From Acidovorax sp. NCPPB 4044 (GTDB lineage: Bacteria; Pseudomonadota; Gammaproteobacteria; Burkholderiales; Burkholderiaceae_C): 64,000 nucleotides of DNA. A model generated the notes under the pieces. The model was given only the letters and a program-made list of their open reading frames with translations, did no database searches and was not told the origin of the DNA. Location of the stretch: positions 1,084,001-1,148,000 of the forward strand of contig NZ_JAMCOS010000001.1 in the NCBI RefSeq assembly GCF_028069655.1. The letters are read 5' to 3'. The position numbers and the translations under genes are program-made. Position 1 is the stretch's first letter, and each line of letters opens with the position of its first letter. Positions 33,829 to 48,667 of this stretch are shown piece by piece.

Positions 33829-34724
33829 TGCCGCGCACCTTCCGTGTCCGCGAACCCCGCCCGGCGAGCTTCTGGGCGCTGGCCTGCGTCTTCGCGCTGT
33901 TCGTGCTCTTCATGTACGGGCCGATGCTCGTGATCTTCATCCTGAGCTTCCAGGGCCCCGAGGGCGGGCTCACGTTCCCGCTGCGGGGGCTGTCGCTGCA
34001 CTGGTTCCGCCAGCTCGCCGCGGGCCTGGGCGTGGTGGACATCGGCGCGGCGCTGCGGCGCTCATTGGCGCTGGGCCTGGCGGTGATGGCCTGCACGGTG
34101 GCGTTCTCGGTGCTGGCGGGCCTGGCGTTCCGCAAGCGGCTCGCGGGCGGCAACCTGCTGTTCTTCATCGTGGTGGCCAGCCTCATCATGCCGTCCATCA
34201 TCGTGTCGCTGGGCATCGGGCTGGAGTTCCGGCTCATCGATTCGGGCGTGAAGGCCGTGCTGGAGCGCCTGGGCTGGCAGGCGGCGCTGGAAGGCTACGG
34301 CACGTCGCTGGGCCTCTTCACCTCCGCGCTGGGCGCGCACCTCACGTGGACGCTGCCCTTCGGGCTGCTCATCATGTTCGCCGTGTTCAACCGCTTCAAC
34401 CCGGCCTACGAAGAGGCCGCGCGCGACCTGGGCGCCACGCCGTGGCAGACCTTCCGGCACGTGGTGCTGCCGCTCATCGCGCCTTCGGTGGTGGGCATCG
34501 GCATGTTCGGCTTCACGCTGAGCTGGGACGAGATCGCGCGCACCTCGCAGGCCATCGGCGACGTGAACACGCTGCCGCTCGAACTGCAGGGGCTCACCTC
34601 CACCGTCACCACGCCGGCCATCTATGCGCTGGGCACCGTGACCACGGTGGTGTCGTTCGCGGTGATGGGCTGCACGATTGCGCTGGTGTGGCTGCTCGGG
34701 CGCCGCAAGGCGGGTGCGCGGTGA
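33828..34724 (+). CDS. ABC transporter permease 2 (PotC-like)
   Basis: A 298-residue inner-membrane protein with about six helices and the EAA loop YEEAARDLGATPWQTFRHVV. It pairs with permease 1 to form the transport channel. It overlaps permease 1 by one base and has an AAAGGA site before its ATG; its TGA overlaps the GTG of the GntR regulator. Confidence 0.92.
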   Translation: MPRTFRVREPRPASFWALACVFALFVLFMYGPMLVIFILSFQGPEGGLTFPLRGLSLHWFRQLAAGLGVVDIGAALRRSLALGLAVMACTVAFSVLAGLAFRKRLAGGNLLFFIVVASLIMPSIIVSLGIGLEFRLIDSGVKAVLERLGWQAALEGYGTSLGLFTSALGAHLTWTLPFGLLIMFAVFNRFNPAYEEAARDLGATPWQTFRHVVLPLIAPSVVGIGMFGFTLSWDEIARTSQAIGDVNTLPLELQGLTSTVTTPAIYALGTVTTVVSFAVMGCTIALVWLLGRRKAGAR

Positions 34725-35515
34725 GCGGCGCGGCGACGCCACCCCGGCCGCGCGCGCGGCGCCCAGGGCCCGCTGCGGCGGTGGCGCCGGCCGCGATGCG
34801 CGCGGCAGAGGGCGAGGGCGCCGAGGGCCTCAGCGACCACGCAATGTACGAGCGCATGATCTCCGCCATCCTCGACCACCGCCTGCCGCCCGGCACCAAG
34901 CTGGTGGAGGACAAGCTGGCGCTGGCCTTCGGCGTGTCGCGCACGCGCGTGCGGCCCGTGCTCGTGCGGCTGGCGGGCGAGCAGGTGGTCACGCTCACGC
35001 CGCGGCGCGGCGCCTCCATCGCACAGCCCACGGTGGACGAGGCGCGCGAGGTGTTCGAGGCGCGCCGCCTCATCGAGCCGCGCCTCGTCGCGCTCTTCGT
35101 GCAGCGCGCCACGGCGCAGGACCTGCGCGGCCTGGTGGACACGGTGGCCCAGGAAGAAGCCGCGCGCCAGGCCGGCGACATGCGCCGCGCGATCCGCCTG
35201 TCGGGCGACTTCCACCTGCACATCGCGCAGGCTGCGGGCCACCGGACGCTCGGGCGCATCCTGCGCGAGCTGGTCTCGCGCACCTCGCTGATCCTCATGG
35301 CCTACAGCCCGGGCCATGCGCAGGTGCGCGAGGAAGCGACGGCCTGCGGCTGCCGCGAGCACCGTGCGCTGATCGACGCGATCCGCCTGCGCGACGGCCA
35401 GGAAGCCGGCCGCCGCATGCTGGACCACCTGGCCCGCCTCGAATCTGAACTGGAGTTCACGCCCCCGGCCGCCGGTGCGCCGGATCTGGTGCAGCTCCTG
35501 GGCGGTGCCGCATGA
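34721..35515 (+). CDS. GntR-family transcriptional regulator, FCD subfamily
   Basis: About 264 residues. A winged HTH (residues 42-110: MYERMISAILDHRLPPGTKL, FGVSRTRVRPVLVRLAGE, VTLTPRRGASIA) is followed by an all-helical FCD ligand domain with metal-type residues (FHLHIA, EHRALIDAI). The GTG at 34721 overlaps the permease stop; an ATG at 34796 would remove an Ala/Pro/Arg-rich leader of 25 residues. It probably controls the transporter operon, perhaps through the palindrome at 30198. Confidence 0.88.
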   Translation: MSGAATPPRPRARRPGPAAAVAPAAMRAAEGEGAEGLSDHAMYERMISAILDHRLPPGTKLVEDKLALAFGVSRTRVRPVLVRLAGEQVVTLTPRRGASIAQPTVDEAREVFEARRLIEPRLVALFVQRATAQDLRGLVDTVAQEEAARQAGDMRRAIRLSGDFHLHIAQAAGHRTLGRILRELVSRTSLILMAYSPGHAQVREEATACGCREHRALIDAIRLRDGQEAGRRMLDHLARLESELEFTPPAAGAPDLVQLLGGAA

Positions 35516-36342
35516 GCCCGGCTGGCGTTCCGGCCGCCAGCGGCGCGGCGCCGAAGGTGCGCCGGCTGCTGGTCGTCAACCCCAACACATCCCTGGCGGT
35601 GAGCGCGCTGCTGCAGCGCCACGTGCAGGCCGCGGCGGGGCCACGGGTGGCCGTGCGCACCGTGACGGCGCGGTTTGGCGCCCCCTATATCGCCTGCGAG
35701 GCCAGCTACGCCGTGGCAGGGCACGCCGTACTCGACGCCTGGGCGGCCGCGCTCGCGGACCCCGCGCCGCCGGATCCTGAGGAACACGGCGCGCCCGATG
35801 CGGTGCTGATCGGCTGCTTCGGCGACCCGGGTTTGCTGGCGCTGCGCGAATGCAGCCCCGTGCCGGTCACGGGGCTCGCCGAAGCCGCGTTCATCGCCGC
35901 GGCGCGCCACGGGCGCTTCGGCATCGTCACGGGCGGCGAGCGCTGGGGGCCCATGCTGCAGCGCCTGGCGCAGGCGCTCGGCCATGCGCCGGGGCTCGTG
36001 GGCATCCACACCGTGGCGCCCACGGGCGCGCAGCTGGCGGCCGACCCGGTGGCCGCGCTGGCCCTGCTGGCGCGGGCCTGCCAGGGCATGGCGCGGCAGC
36101 CCGGCGTGCGGGCCGTGGTGCTGGGGGGCGCGGGCCTGGCCGGCATGGCGCAGGCCGTGCAGCCGGAAGTGGACGTGCCCGTGATCGACAGCGTGGCTGC
36201 GGGCGCCGAATGGGCGCTGCAGGCGCCGGCACCGGCCGCCGCGCAGGCCTTGCGGAGCGTGGCGGGGTGCGACGCGGTGTGGGAAGGCCTCTCGCCGGAA
36301 CTGTCGGCGCTGGGCCGGGCGCGGGGCCCGCAAGGCGGATAG
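35512..36342 (+). CDS. Asp/Glu/hydantoin racemase-family protein lacking one catalytic cysteine
   Basis: A 276-residue protein with the family N-terminus LLVVNPNTSLAVS and the first catalytic cysteine in LIGCFGDPGL (C102). The second motif, normally LGCAGM with the other acid/base cysteine, reads VVLGGAGLAG with Gly206. The family works by a two-cysteine mechanism, so canonical racemisation should be impaired; the protein could have another activity or be inactive. It overlaps the GntR gene by 4 bases and ends the operon. Confidence 0.85.
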   Translation: MSPAGVPAASGAAPKVRRLLVVNPNTSLAVSALLQRHVQAAAGPRVAVRTVTARFGAPYIACEASYAVAGHAVLDAWAAALADPAPPDPEEHGAPDAVLIGCFGDPGLLALRECSPVPVTGLAEAAFIAAARHGRFGIVTGGERWGPMLQRLAQALGHAPGLVGIHTVAPTGAQLAADPVAALALLARACQGMARQPGVRAVVLGGAGLAGMAQAVQPEVDVPVIDSVAAGAEWALQAPAPAAAQALRSVAGCDAVWEGLSPELSALGRARGPQGG

Positions 36343-36513
36343 AGGCAAGGGGGCAGGGTGCAGGGCCGCCGGGGCCTCCCGGTCGCCTGGGGCCCTCAGG
36401 GTTTGGAGGACCGCAGGCCCCATGCGGCGGCGCCATGCCGGACACCGCCAGCGCGCGGTGCGGTGCGGTGCGTTGGGCGCAGCGTATGCTGCCGCGCCCA
36501 CCGCCGGGCGCCG

Positions 36514-38085
36514 TCAGTTGCCCTGGAGCGGCGTCACCGTGATGCTGCCGTAGCGGATCTCCGACTGGCGCGGTGCCGCGCCATCGGTGTCCGCCGGCAC
36601 GATCGTCACCGTGATGGAGGGCGCATCCTGCAGGATGGAGGCGAGGTCTTCATCGATGGGGAACGAGTAGCGCACGCCGCCGTGGTGCGCATGCCCCGAG
36701 GCCTCGCCGCGCGCTTTGGCCACGCGCGAGATGAAGCCCACGAACTGCGGCGTCTCGGTGCTGGTCCCGGCGTTGGCGTTGGGCAGGTTGACGAACACCT
36801 TGGCGCTCACGCTGCGGTTCGGCGCGGACGACACGTCGTTGATGTTCAGCACGTAGAGCCGGGGCGAGGCGTTTTCAGCCAGTGCCCTGAGGGGCTGGCG
36901 CAGCGTGGGCGGAATGCTCACCGAGTGAGTCACCGGCGCTGTGCGCAGCACGCGCTGCTGCGGCGTGGCGAGCACCAGCGGCCGGGGCTCGGGCGCGGCT
37001 GCCGTGGCGGCGGCCTTCGGTGCGGAGGATTCGGCCACCGCGGCGCGGGTGCGCAGCCGGCCGATCGGCGGGGCCTTGGCGAGCGAATCGTAGGCGTAGC
37101 CCAGCGCTTCGGACTTCAGGACATCCTGCACCTTGATGGAGGTCCACACGCCGTTCTCGTCGTAGAAGCTCCAGGAGTGGCCCAGCCAGGAGGCATCGGT
37201 GGGGTTGGCGTTGCGCGGCGACGTGGCGAGCCAGCTCGGCCACATGCGGTCCACGTTGGCGTGGTGGCAGAAGAACACTGGGTCCCGCGCGGCCGTGGCG
37301 AGCACGCCCATGTCAGAGCCGTAGTTGGGGGCGAGGTCCTGGTCGGTGCCCGTCCACACGTGGACCTTGTTGTGCGGAATGCGTTCGAGCTGGCCGGGGC
37401 TGCCACCGTTGGGGCCGGCCGGGTTGTCCCCGCCGAACAGCGCGAACGTGGGCGCGCTCAGCACCAGGTACATCGCGCGCGGGCCCACGGCTTCCAGCGG
37501 CATCTGCGCGCCGGGCCGCACGTGCGCGGCATCCCGCAGCGGGTTGTAGAGCGCGCTCGCGGGGTTGGCGTAGATCTGCGGGAAGGTCTGCGTCGCCGCG
37601 CCCTGCGTGCTCCAGTCCCAGTAGGGCAGCCGCAGGTCGGGATCGCCCGAGGCCTTGACCAGCGCGCGCTCCACGAAGAACAGGTAGGCGCGGTGCCAGG
37701 GCAGGAACCACCAGCTGTCGTGGATCTCTTCGCCCTGCTGGCCGTCGGTGCCGCCGCCGCAGGCCCAGCAGTGCACGTAGCTCTGGCGCAGCCAGCCGAT
37801 GGGGTTGTCGGGGCTCTGCTGGCTCAGGGCCTTGAGGTTCTGCCAGCCCCGAGTCAGGCTGGCGATCTCCGCGTCGGTGAGCGCGAAGGCGCTCTTGCGC
37901 GGCTTGACGGCGATCTGCCCGCCCACGAAGGGACGGGCCGGGGCCGTGGGCTTGGGCGGTGCGCAGTTCTGGGGGTTGTCGGCAGGAAGGTTGTCGGCCC
38001 ATGCCGAACCTGCCGTGAAGAAGCTGGCCGTGAGTCCGGCGAGCTGGAGAAGTGCGTCCCTGCGGGACGTGTCCGATCGATGCAT
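36514..38085 (-). CDS. Tat-exported plant-type polyphenol oxidase (tyrosinase family)
   Basis: A 523-residue type-3 copper enzyme that oxidises phenols to quinones. A Tat signal (TSRRDALLQLAGLTASFFTA, cleavage near AWA) is followed by the CuA site (H105, C109, H122, H131 within SYVHCWACGG and FLPWHRAYLFF). The CuB site is RIPHNKVHVWTG plus FFCHHANVDRMW. After about residue 230 come DWL-like (ASWLGHSWSFYDENG) and KFDV-like (LYVLNINDVSSAPNRSVSAK) regions as in plant chloroplast enzymes. The HCxxC arrangement suggests a Cys-His thioether. The upstream candidate start is rejected because it would bury the Tat signal. Confidence 0.93.
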   Translation of the reverse strand: MHRSDTSRRDALLQLAGLTASFFTAGSAWADNLPADNPQNCAPPKPTAPARPFVGGQIAVKPRKSAFALTDAEIASLTRGWQNLKALSQQSPDNPIGWLRQSYVHCWACGGGTDGQQGEEIHDSWWFLPWHRAYLFFVERALVKASGDPDLRLPYWDWSTQGAATQTFPQIYANPASALYNPLRDAAHVRPGAQMPLEAVGPRAMYLVLSAPTFALFGGDNPAGPNGGSPGQLERIPHNKVHVWTGTDQDLAPNYGSDMGVLATAARDPVFFCHHANVDRMWPSWLATSPRNANPTDASWLGHSWSFYDENGVWTSIKVQDVLKSEALGYAYDSLAKAPPIGRLRTRAAVAESSAPKAAATAAAPEPRPLVLATPQQRVLRTAPVTHSVSIPPTLRQPLRALAENASPRLYVLNINDVSSAPNRSVSAKVFVNLPNANAGTSTETPQFVGFISRVAKARGEASGHAHHGGVRYSFPIDEDLASILQDAPSITVTIVPADTDGAAPRQSEIRYGSITVTPLQGN

Positions 38086-38124
38086 TGCGCATTCCCTCCG
38101 ATGGTTGTTATGGATGGCCCAAAG

Positions 38125-38161
38125 GGCCCGCGCGGATCCGCCGGAGCGGTCCGCGCGGGCC
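38125..38161. other. perfect 12-bp inverted repeat upstream of the polyphenol oxidase gene
   Basis: GGCCCGCGCGGA and TCCGCGCGGGCC are exact complements separated by 13 bases, in the 143-base gap between the transporter stop and the tyrosinase start. There is no T-tract on either strand. It may limit read-through from the transporter gene or act in the 5' leader. Confidence 0.6.
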
Positions 38162-38228
38162 AATGTATCCCGGAGCGCGGAATTGGGCAAATGCCGTGCA
38201 CGCCACGGCCGGGTTCGGTCCCGTTCTC

Positions 38229-39560
38229 TCAGTGGTCGTGGTGCAGGTAGCTCGCCTGCCGCGGCAGGCGCAGGCTGACGAAGAAGGCCACCACCATCAT
38301 CGCGGTCACATACCAGAAGAAGGCCGACTCATGGCCCAGCGACTTGAGCCCCAGCGCCACGTATTCGGCCGAGCCGCCGAAGATCGCGTTGGCCACCGCA
38401 TAGGCCAGGCCCACGCCCAGCGCGCGCACTTCGGGCGGGAACATCTCGGCCTTCACGATGCCGCTGATGGACGTGTAGAAGCTCACGATGGCCAGCGCCA
38501 CCACGATGAGCGCGAACGCCGCCACCGGGCTCGTCACGTGCTGCAGCGCCGTCAGGATCGGCACCGTGCCGAGCGCGCCCAGCGCGCCGAACAGCAGCAT
38601 GTTGTTGCGCCGGCCGATGCGGTCCGACAGCGCGCCGAACACCGGCTGCATGCACATGTAGAGGAACAGCGCCCCCGTCATCACGTAGCTCGTGGTCTTG
38701 ATGGGCAGGCCCACCGTGTTCACGAGGTACTTCTGCATGTAGGTGGTGAAGGTGTAGAAGATCAGCGAGCCGCCGGCCGTGTAGCCCAGCACCGTGAAGA
38801 ACGCCGCCTTGTGGTGGCGGAACAGGCCCGCCATGGTGCCGGCCTCTTCATTCTTCCTGGCCGCGTCGGTCTGCGTCTCGTGCAGCGTGCGGCGCAGCAT
38901 CAGCGCGACCACGGCCGAGATGGCGCCGATCACGAACGGGATGCGCCAGCCCCAGGCCTTGAGTTCGGCCTCGGACAGCACCGTCTCCAGGACCACGATC
39001 ACCAGCACGGCCAGCAACTGGCCGCCGATCAGCGTCACGTACTGGAACGACGAGAAGAAGCCGCGCTGGCCGCGCAGCGCCACCTCGCTCATGTAGGTGG
39101 CCGTGGTGCCGTACTCACCGCCCACAGAGAGCCCCTGGAACAGCCGGCAGACCAGCAGCAGGAAGGGCGCCCACGCGCCGATGGCGGCATAGGTGGGCAG
39201 GCAGGCGATGACCAGCGAGCCCGCGCACATCATGGTCACCGAGATCAGCATCGAGGTCTTGCGGCCGTAGCGGTCCGCGATGCGGCCGAACAGCCAGCCG
39301 CCGATGGGCCGCATGAGAAAACCCGCCGCGAACACGCCCGCCGTGTTCAGCAGCTGCGCGGTGGGATCGGATTGGGGGAAGAACGCCGGCGCGAAATACA
39401 GCGCCGCGAAGGCATAGACATAGAAGTCGAACCACTCCACGAGATTGCCCGAGGAGGCCGCCATGATCGAGAACACGCGGTGGCGTTTTTCTTCGGGCGT
39501 ATAGGCGCGGGGAGGGGATTGCGGCGCATCGGCCGCGACGGGTGGAGTCGTCGTGCTCAT
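38229..39560 (-). CDS. MFS transporter, metabolite:H+ symporter (MHS) family
   Basis: A 443-residue membrane protein with twelve predicted helices. The MHS motifs are clear: [13 protein letters not shown] at the N-terminus, [20 protein letters not shown] in loop 2-3, and [21 protein letters not shown] in helix 5. Relatives carry alpha-ketoglutarate, proline/betaine or shikimate; substrate is not deducible. The start at 39560 ([14 protein letters not shown]) is preferred over an upstream Arg-rich extension. Confidence 0.93.
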   Translation of the reverse strand: MSTTTPPVAADAPQSPPRAYTPEEKRHRVFSIMAASSGNLVEWFDFYVYAFAALYFAPAFFPQSDPTAQLLNTAGVFAAGFLMRPIGGWLFGRIADRYGRKTSMLISVTMMCAGSLVIACLPTYAAIGAWAPFLLLVCRLFQGLSVGGEYGTTATYMSEVALRGQRGFFSSFQYVTLIGGQLLAVLVIVVLETVLSEAELKAWGWRIPFVIGAISAVVALMLRRTLHETQTDAARKNEEAGTMAGLFRHHKAAFFTVLGYTAGGSLIFYTFTTYMQKYLVNTVGLPIKTTSYVMTGALFLYMCMQPVFGALSDRIGRRNNMLLFGALGALGTVPILTALQHVTSPVAAFALIVVALAIVSFYTSISGIVKAEMFPPEVRALGVGLAYAVANAIFGGSAEYVALGLKSLGHESAFFWYVTAMMVVAFFVSLRLPRQASYLHHDH

Positions 39561-39892
39561 TCCTGGGATGCCTTTCTGGCCGGGCGGGCCGCCGGGGCGG
39601 CGCGCAGCGTGTGTGTGAGTTGTTCTGGCCGGCGGGGATTTTGCGCCCCGGCCGCGCACCCTTGATGTCAGTCAACCCCGCAACCGCTCCCGCCCGCAGG
39701 CCCCTCGTGCAACGATGTTTACTATTATTTTGATAGCAAACTATTCAATGGATACGGCGACACCAGGCCGCTGCGGCTTGAAGCCCCCGCTGCGGGGGCG
39801 GGAACCAACGGCGGTCGGGTAGGCTCCCTCCCGGGCCTTTCTTTCTTTCTTCCTTCCTTTCCATCGACCCGTCACCGACAAGGATCTTTTGC
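39561..39892. other. divergent intergenic region
   Basis: These 332 bases contain an inverted copy of the GCTAT repeat, a short GCCCCCGCTGCGGGGGC hairpin at about 39783-39799, and a CTTT-rich pyrimidine tract near 39838-39860 just upstream of the TerB-like gene. No coding sequence is apparent. Confidence 0.6.
39718..39760 (-). repeat. dispersed GCTAT palindrome repeat, copy upstream of the TerB-like gene
   Basis: Inverted copy: TTTACTATTATTTTGATAGC and AAACTATTCAATGGATACGG. The palindrome has one mismatch (TACTAT against ATAGC). Confidence 0.8.
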
Positions 39893-40915
39893 ATGCAGCC
39901 TGACCAGACCCGCGCCGTCATGACCCTCGCCCTCATGGCCGCCTTCGCCGACGAGCACAAGGACGAGCGCGAGCGGGAACACATCCGCGAGATGGCCGAA
40001 TCCCTGGGCGCCGCCAGCGGCACCGACCTCATGAAGACCTACCAGGACGTGCTGCTGGGCCGCGCCAGCCTGGAGGGCGCCGTGGCCGCGCTGGACACCC
40101 CCGGCCTGCGCCAGCTGGCCTTCGAGATGGCCGTGGGCGTGTGCGATGCCGACGGCGTCTGCAACGCGCGCGAGAAGGCCTTCCTGGAGCGGCTGCGCGC
40201 CGCGCTGGACATCGCCCCCGCGGAAGCCGGCGCCATCACCGAGCAGGCCGATGCGCTCGCCAGCGCGCCCGTGCGGGCCGCGCCGGTGGAGGGCGAGAGC
40301 GTGCCCCCGGCCGCGCTGGCCGTGGCCGCTGCGCCCCTCGCCGCGGCGGCCACGGCCCCGGGCGCCGCCTCCGCCTCCGCCGCCCAGCGCCCTGCGTCGG
40401 TCAGCGACGCCGAGATCGACTCCATGGTGCTGAACGCCGCCATCCTCAACGGCGCGCTCGAACTCCTGCCGCAGTCGCTGGCCTCCATGGCCATCATCCC
40501 GCTGCAGACGCGCCTGGTGTACCGCATCGGCAAGGTCTACGGCTACGAGCTGGACAAGGGCCACATCACCGACTTCCTCGCCACCGTGGGCGTGGGCCTC
40601 ACCTCGCAATACGTCGAACAGTTCGGCCGCAAGCTCGTGGGCGGCCTGCTCGGCAAGGTCATGGGCGGCATGGGCCGCGCCGTGGGCAGCGCGGCCACCG
40701 GATCGGCCTTCTCGTTCGCCACCACCTACGCCCTGGGCAAGGTGGCCCAGCGCTACTACGCGGGCGGCCGGACCCTCGGCACGGACGCACTCAAAAGCGC
40801 CTTCACCCGCACGGCCGAGGAAGCCAAGGGCCTGCAACAGCGCTACGCACCGCAGATCCAGGAGCGGGCGAAGGGGCTGGATGTGGGGAAGCTGCTGAAG
40901 GAATTGCGGGCTTGA
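39893..40915 (+). CDS. TerB-like / DUF697-like protein
   Basis: A 340-residue protein. Residues 1-115 resemble a TerB-type helical domain (MTLALMAAFADEHKDERERE, CDADGVCNAREKAFL with an acidic metal-type loop). An Ala-rich linker (120-165) follows. The C-terminal domain (YRIGKVYGYELDKGHITDFL, then YVEQFGRKLVGGLLGKVMGG) resembles DUF697, a membrane-associated domain. Function is unknown; tellurite or stress-related roles are known for TerB relatives only. It lies just before the CRISPR array without obvious connection. Confidence 0.75.
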   Translation: MQPDQTRAVMTLALMAAFADEHKDEREREHIREMAESLGAASGTDLMKTYQDVLLGRASLEGAVAALDTPGLRQLAFEMAVGVCDADGVCNAREKAFLERLRAALDIAPAEAGAITEQADALASAPVRAAPVEGESVPPAALAVAAAPLAAAATAPGAASASAAQRPASVSDAEIDSMVLNAAILNGALELLPQSLASMAIIPLQTRLVYRIGKVYGYELDKGHITDFLATVGVGLTSQYVEQFGRKLVGGLLGKVMGGMGRAVGSAATGSAFSFATTYALGKVAQRYYAGGRTLGTDALKSAFTRTAEEAKGLQQRYAPQIQERAKGLDVGKLLKELRA

Positions 40916-40920
40916 GGCGG

Positions 40921-40961
40921 GAGGGGGAGGGGGAGGGGGAGGGGGAGGGGGAGGGGGAGGG
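40921..40961. repeat. GAGGGG hexanucleotide tandem repeat
   Basis: Nearly seven perfect GAGGGG units between the TerB-like gene and the CRISPR array. It is purine-only on the plus strand, capable of G-quadruplex-type structure. Confidence 0.9.
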
Positions 40962-41091
40962 TAAAGGCAGAATCCGGCTCTCCTTTTCTCCCAAGCTGCT
41001 GGCACCCGCCGTGCCGATGTCTGGCGGGTGCGCATGCTTGCGCTGCACGCCCGGCAGTTGATCCGCTGAAGGTGTGCGGCGACGGCCTTGG

Positions 41092-47488
<6,397 letters not shown>

Positions 47489-47821
47489 GGCCTGTTTATA
47501 ACCGCGCGTCCCCCCACGGCTTTCTCCACCGTTTCCGCGAACCCCGCGCTGTCCAGGCTCCTGCCAGAGCCACCCCGCGAAGCCTCGCAGAAAAGCCCTT
47601 GCGCACCAATGGCTTGCCACGCCGCGAACCTCCCCTGGGCCGCGCCTGCCGCTACCGGTTCGCGGCGCCATGGCCCGCCGATCCGCAGGGGTTCACGCAT
47701 CGCCTCCAGGCGCAGCCCTGGCAGGGGGCGCGATGAGGGCGTTGCGTTGCGGTGCGATGCATAGCGGTGCCCGGACCCCGGGGCGGCGCCCATCCGCGCC
47801 AGCACCTTCGCCCTTATCCCC
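47489..47821. other. probable CRISPR leader region
   Basis: The 333 bases between the last intact repeat and nth contain no credible gene. Next to the array, minus-strand CGGTTATAAACAGG is the only AT-rich patch and could be part of the leader promoter. The cas operon that normally borders a type I-C leader is absent; nth follows instead. Leader assignment is inferred from repeat polarity. Confidence 0.5.
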
Positions 47822-48463
47822 TCAAGGTGCGGGCGTCTTCGGCTCGTATTCGCACCACCGCGCCACCACGCATTCCCAGCAGCGGGGCTTGCGTGCCTGG
47901 CAGACGTAGCGGCCCAGGAGGATGAGCCAGTGGTGCGAGTCCACGGCGTACTCGGCGGGCACGCGCTTGAGCAGTTGCATTTCCACCGCGAGCGGGTTCT
48001 TGCCCGGGGCCAGGCCGGTGCGGTTGCTCACGCGGAAGATGTGGGTGTCCACGGCCATGGTGGGCTGCCCGAAGGCCACGTTCAGGACCACGTTGGCGGT
48101 CTTGCGGCCCACGCCGGGCAGGGCTTCGAGTTCCTCGCGCGTGCGCGGCACCACGCCGCCGTGGCGTTCCACCAGGATGCGGCAGGTCTCCATCAGGTGG
48201 CGGGCCTTGCTGCGGTAGAGGCCAATGGTCTTGATGTAGCCCTCCAGGCCTTCGAGGCCCAGGTCCAGGATGGCCTGGGGCGTGCCCGCCGCGGGGAAGA
48301 GCCGGCGCGTGGCCTTGTTCACGCCCACGTCGGTGGCCTGGGCCGAGAGCAGCACGGCGGCCAGCAGCTCGAAGGTGGTGGTGTATTCCAGTTCGGTGTT
48401 GGGCTGCGGGTTGGCCGCGCGCAGGGCGGCGAAGAAGGGCTCGATGTGTGCGGTCTTCATCAT
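47822..48463 (-). CDS. nth: endonuclease III
   Basis: A 213-residue bifunctional DNA glycosylase/AP lyase for oxidised pyrimidines. It has the helix-hairpin-helix LPGVGRKTANVVL with the catalytic lysine, the catalytic aspartate in AVDTHIFRV, and the 4Fe-4S motif CQARKPRCWECVVARWC (CX6CX2CX5C). Two adjacent ATG codons (48463 and 48460) are possible starts. It borders the leader end of the CRISPR array. Confidence 0.96.
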   Translation of the reverse strand: MMKTAHIEPFFAALRAANPQPNTELEYTTTFELLAAVLLSAQATDVGVNKATRRLFPAAGTPQAILDLGLEGLEGYIKTIGLYRSKARHLMETCRILVERHGGVVPRTREELEALPGVGRKTANVVLNVAFGQPTMAVDTHIFRVSNRTGLAPGKNPLAVEMQLLKRVPAEYAVDSHHWLILLGRYVCQARKPRCWECVVARWCEYEPKTPAP

Positions 48464-48525
48464 GGTGTTCGTGGGCGTCGGGCCTGGGCGGCCGCGGCCG
48501 CAGGGGCGGTGGGCCGCGCATTGTC

Positions 48526-48564
48526 CCGCACCGCACCGCACCGCACCGCACCGCACCGCACCGC
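48526..48564. repeat. pentanucleotide tandem repeat (CCGCA)7
   Basis: Seven perfect CCGCA units plus a partial one, in the divergent gap between nth and the aminotransferase gene. A number not divisible by three in a promoter region makes it a candidate phase-variable tract, though no evidence of variation is available here. Confidence 0.9.
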
Positions 48565-48667
48565 GCGGCCGGGCGCACCCCGCGCGGGTTGCAGGAAACC
48601 TGCTTGGCGATTGGCGACAATGCGCGCTGTGGTCCCGTTCCAACCTTCGCCTTCGAGAGCCCCGTCC

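Noticed and set aside
36455..36475. GCGGTGCGGTGCGGTGCG-like tract as a fourth microsatellite
   Set aside because: Only about three imperfect units; too short to separate from chance in this GC-rich sequence.
39783..39799. GCCCCCGCTGCGGGGGC hairpin upstream of the TerB-like gene considered as a terminator
   Set aside because: No T-tract follows on either strand and it lies between divergent genes, where no transcript needs to end.
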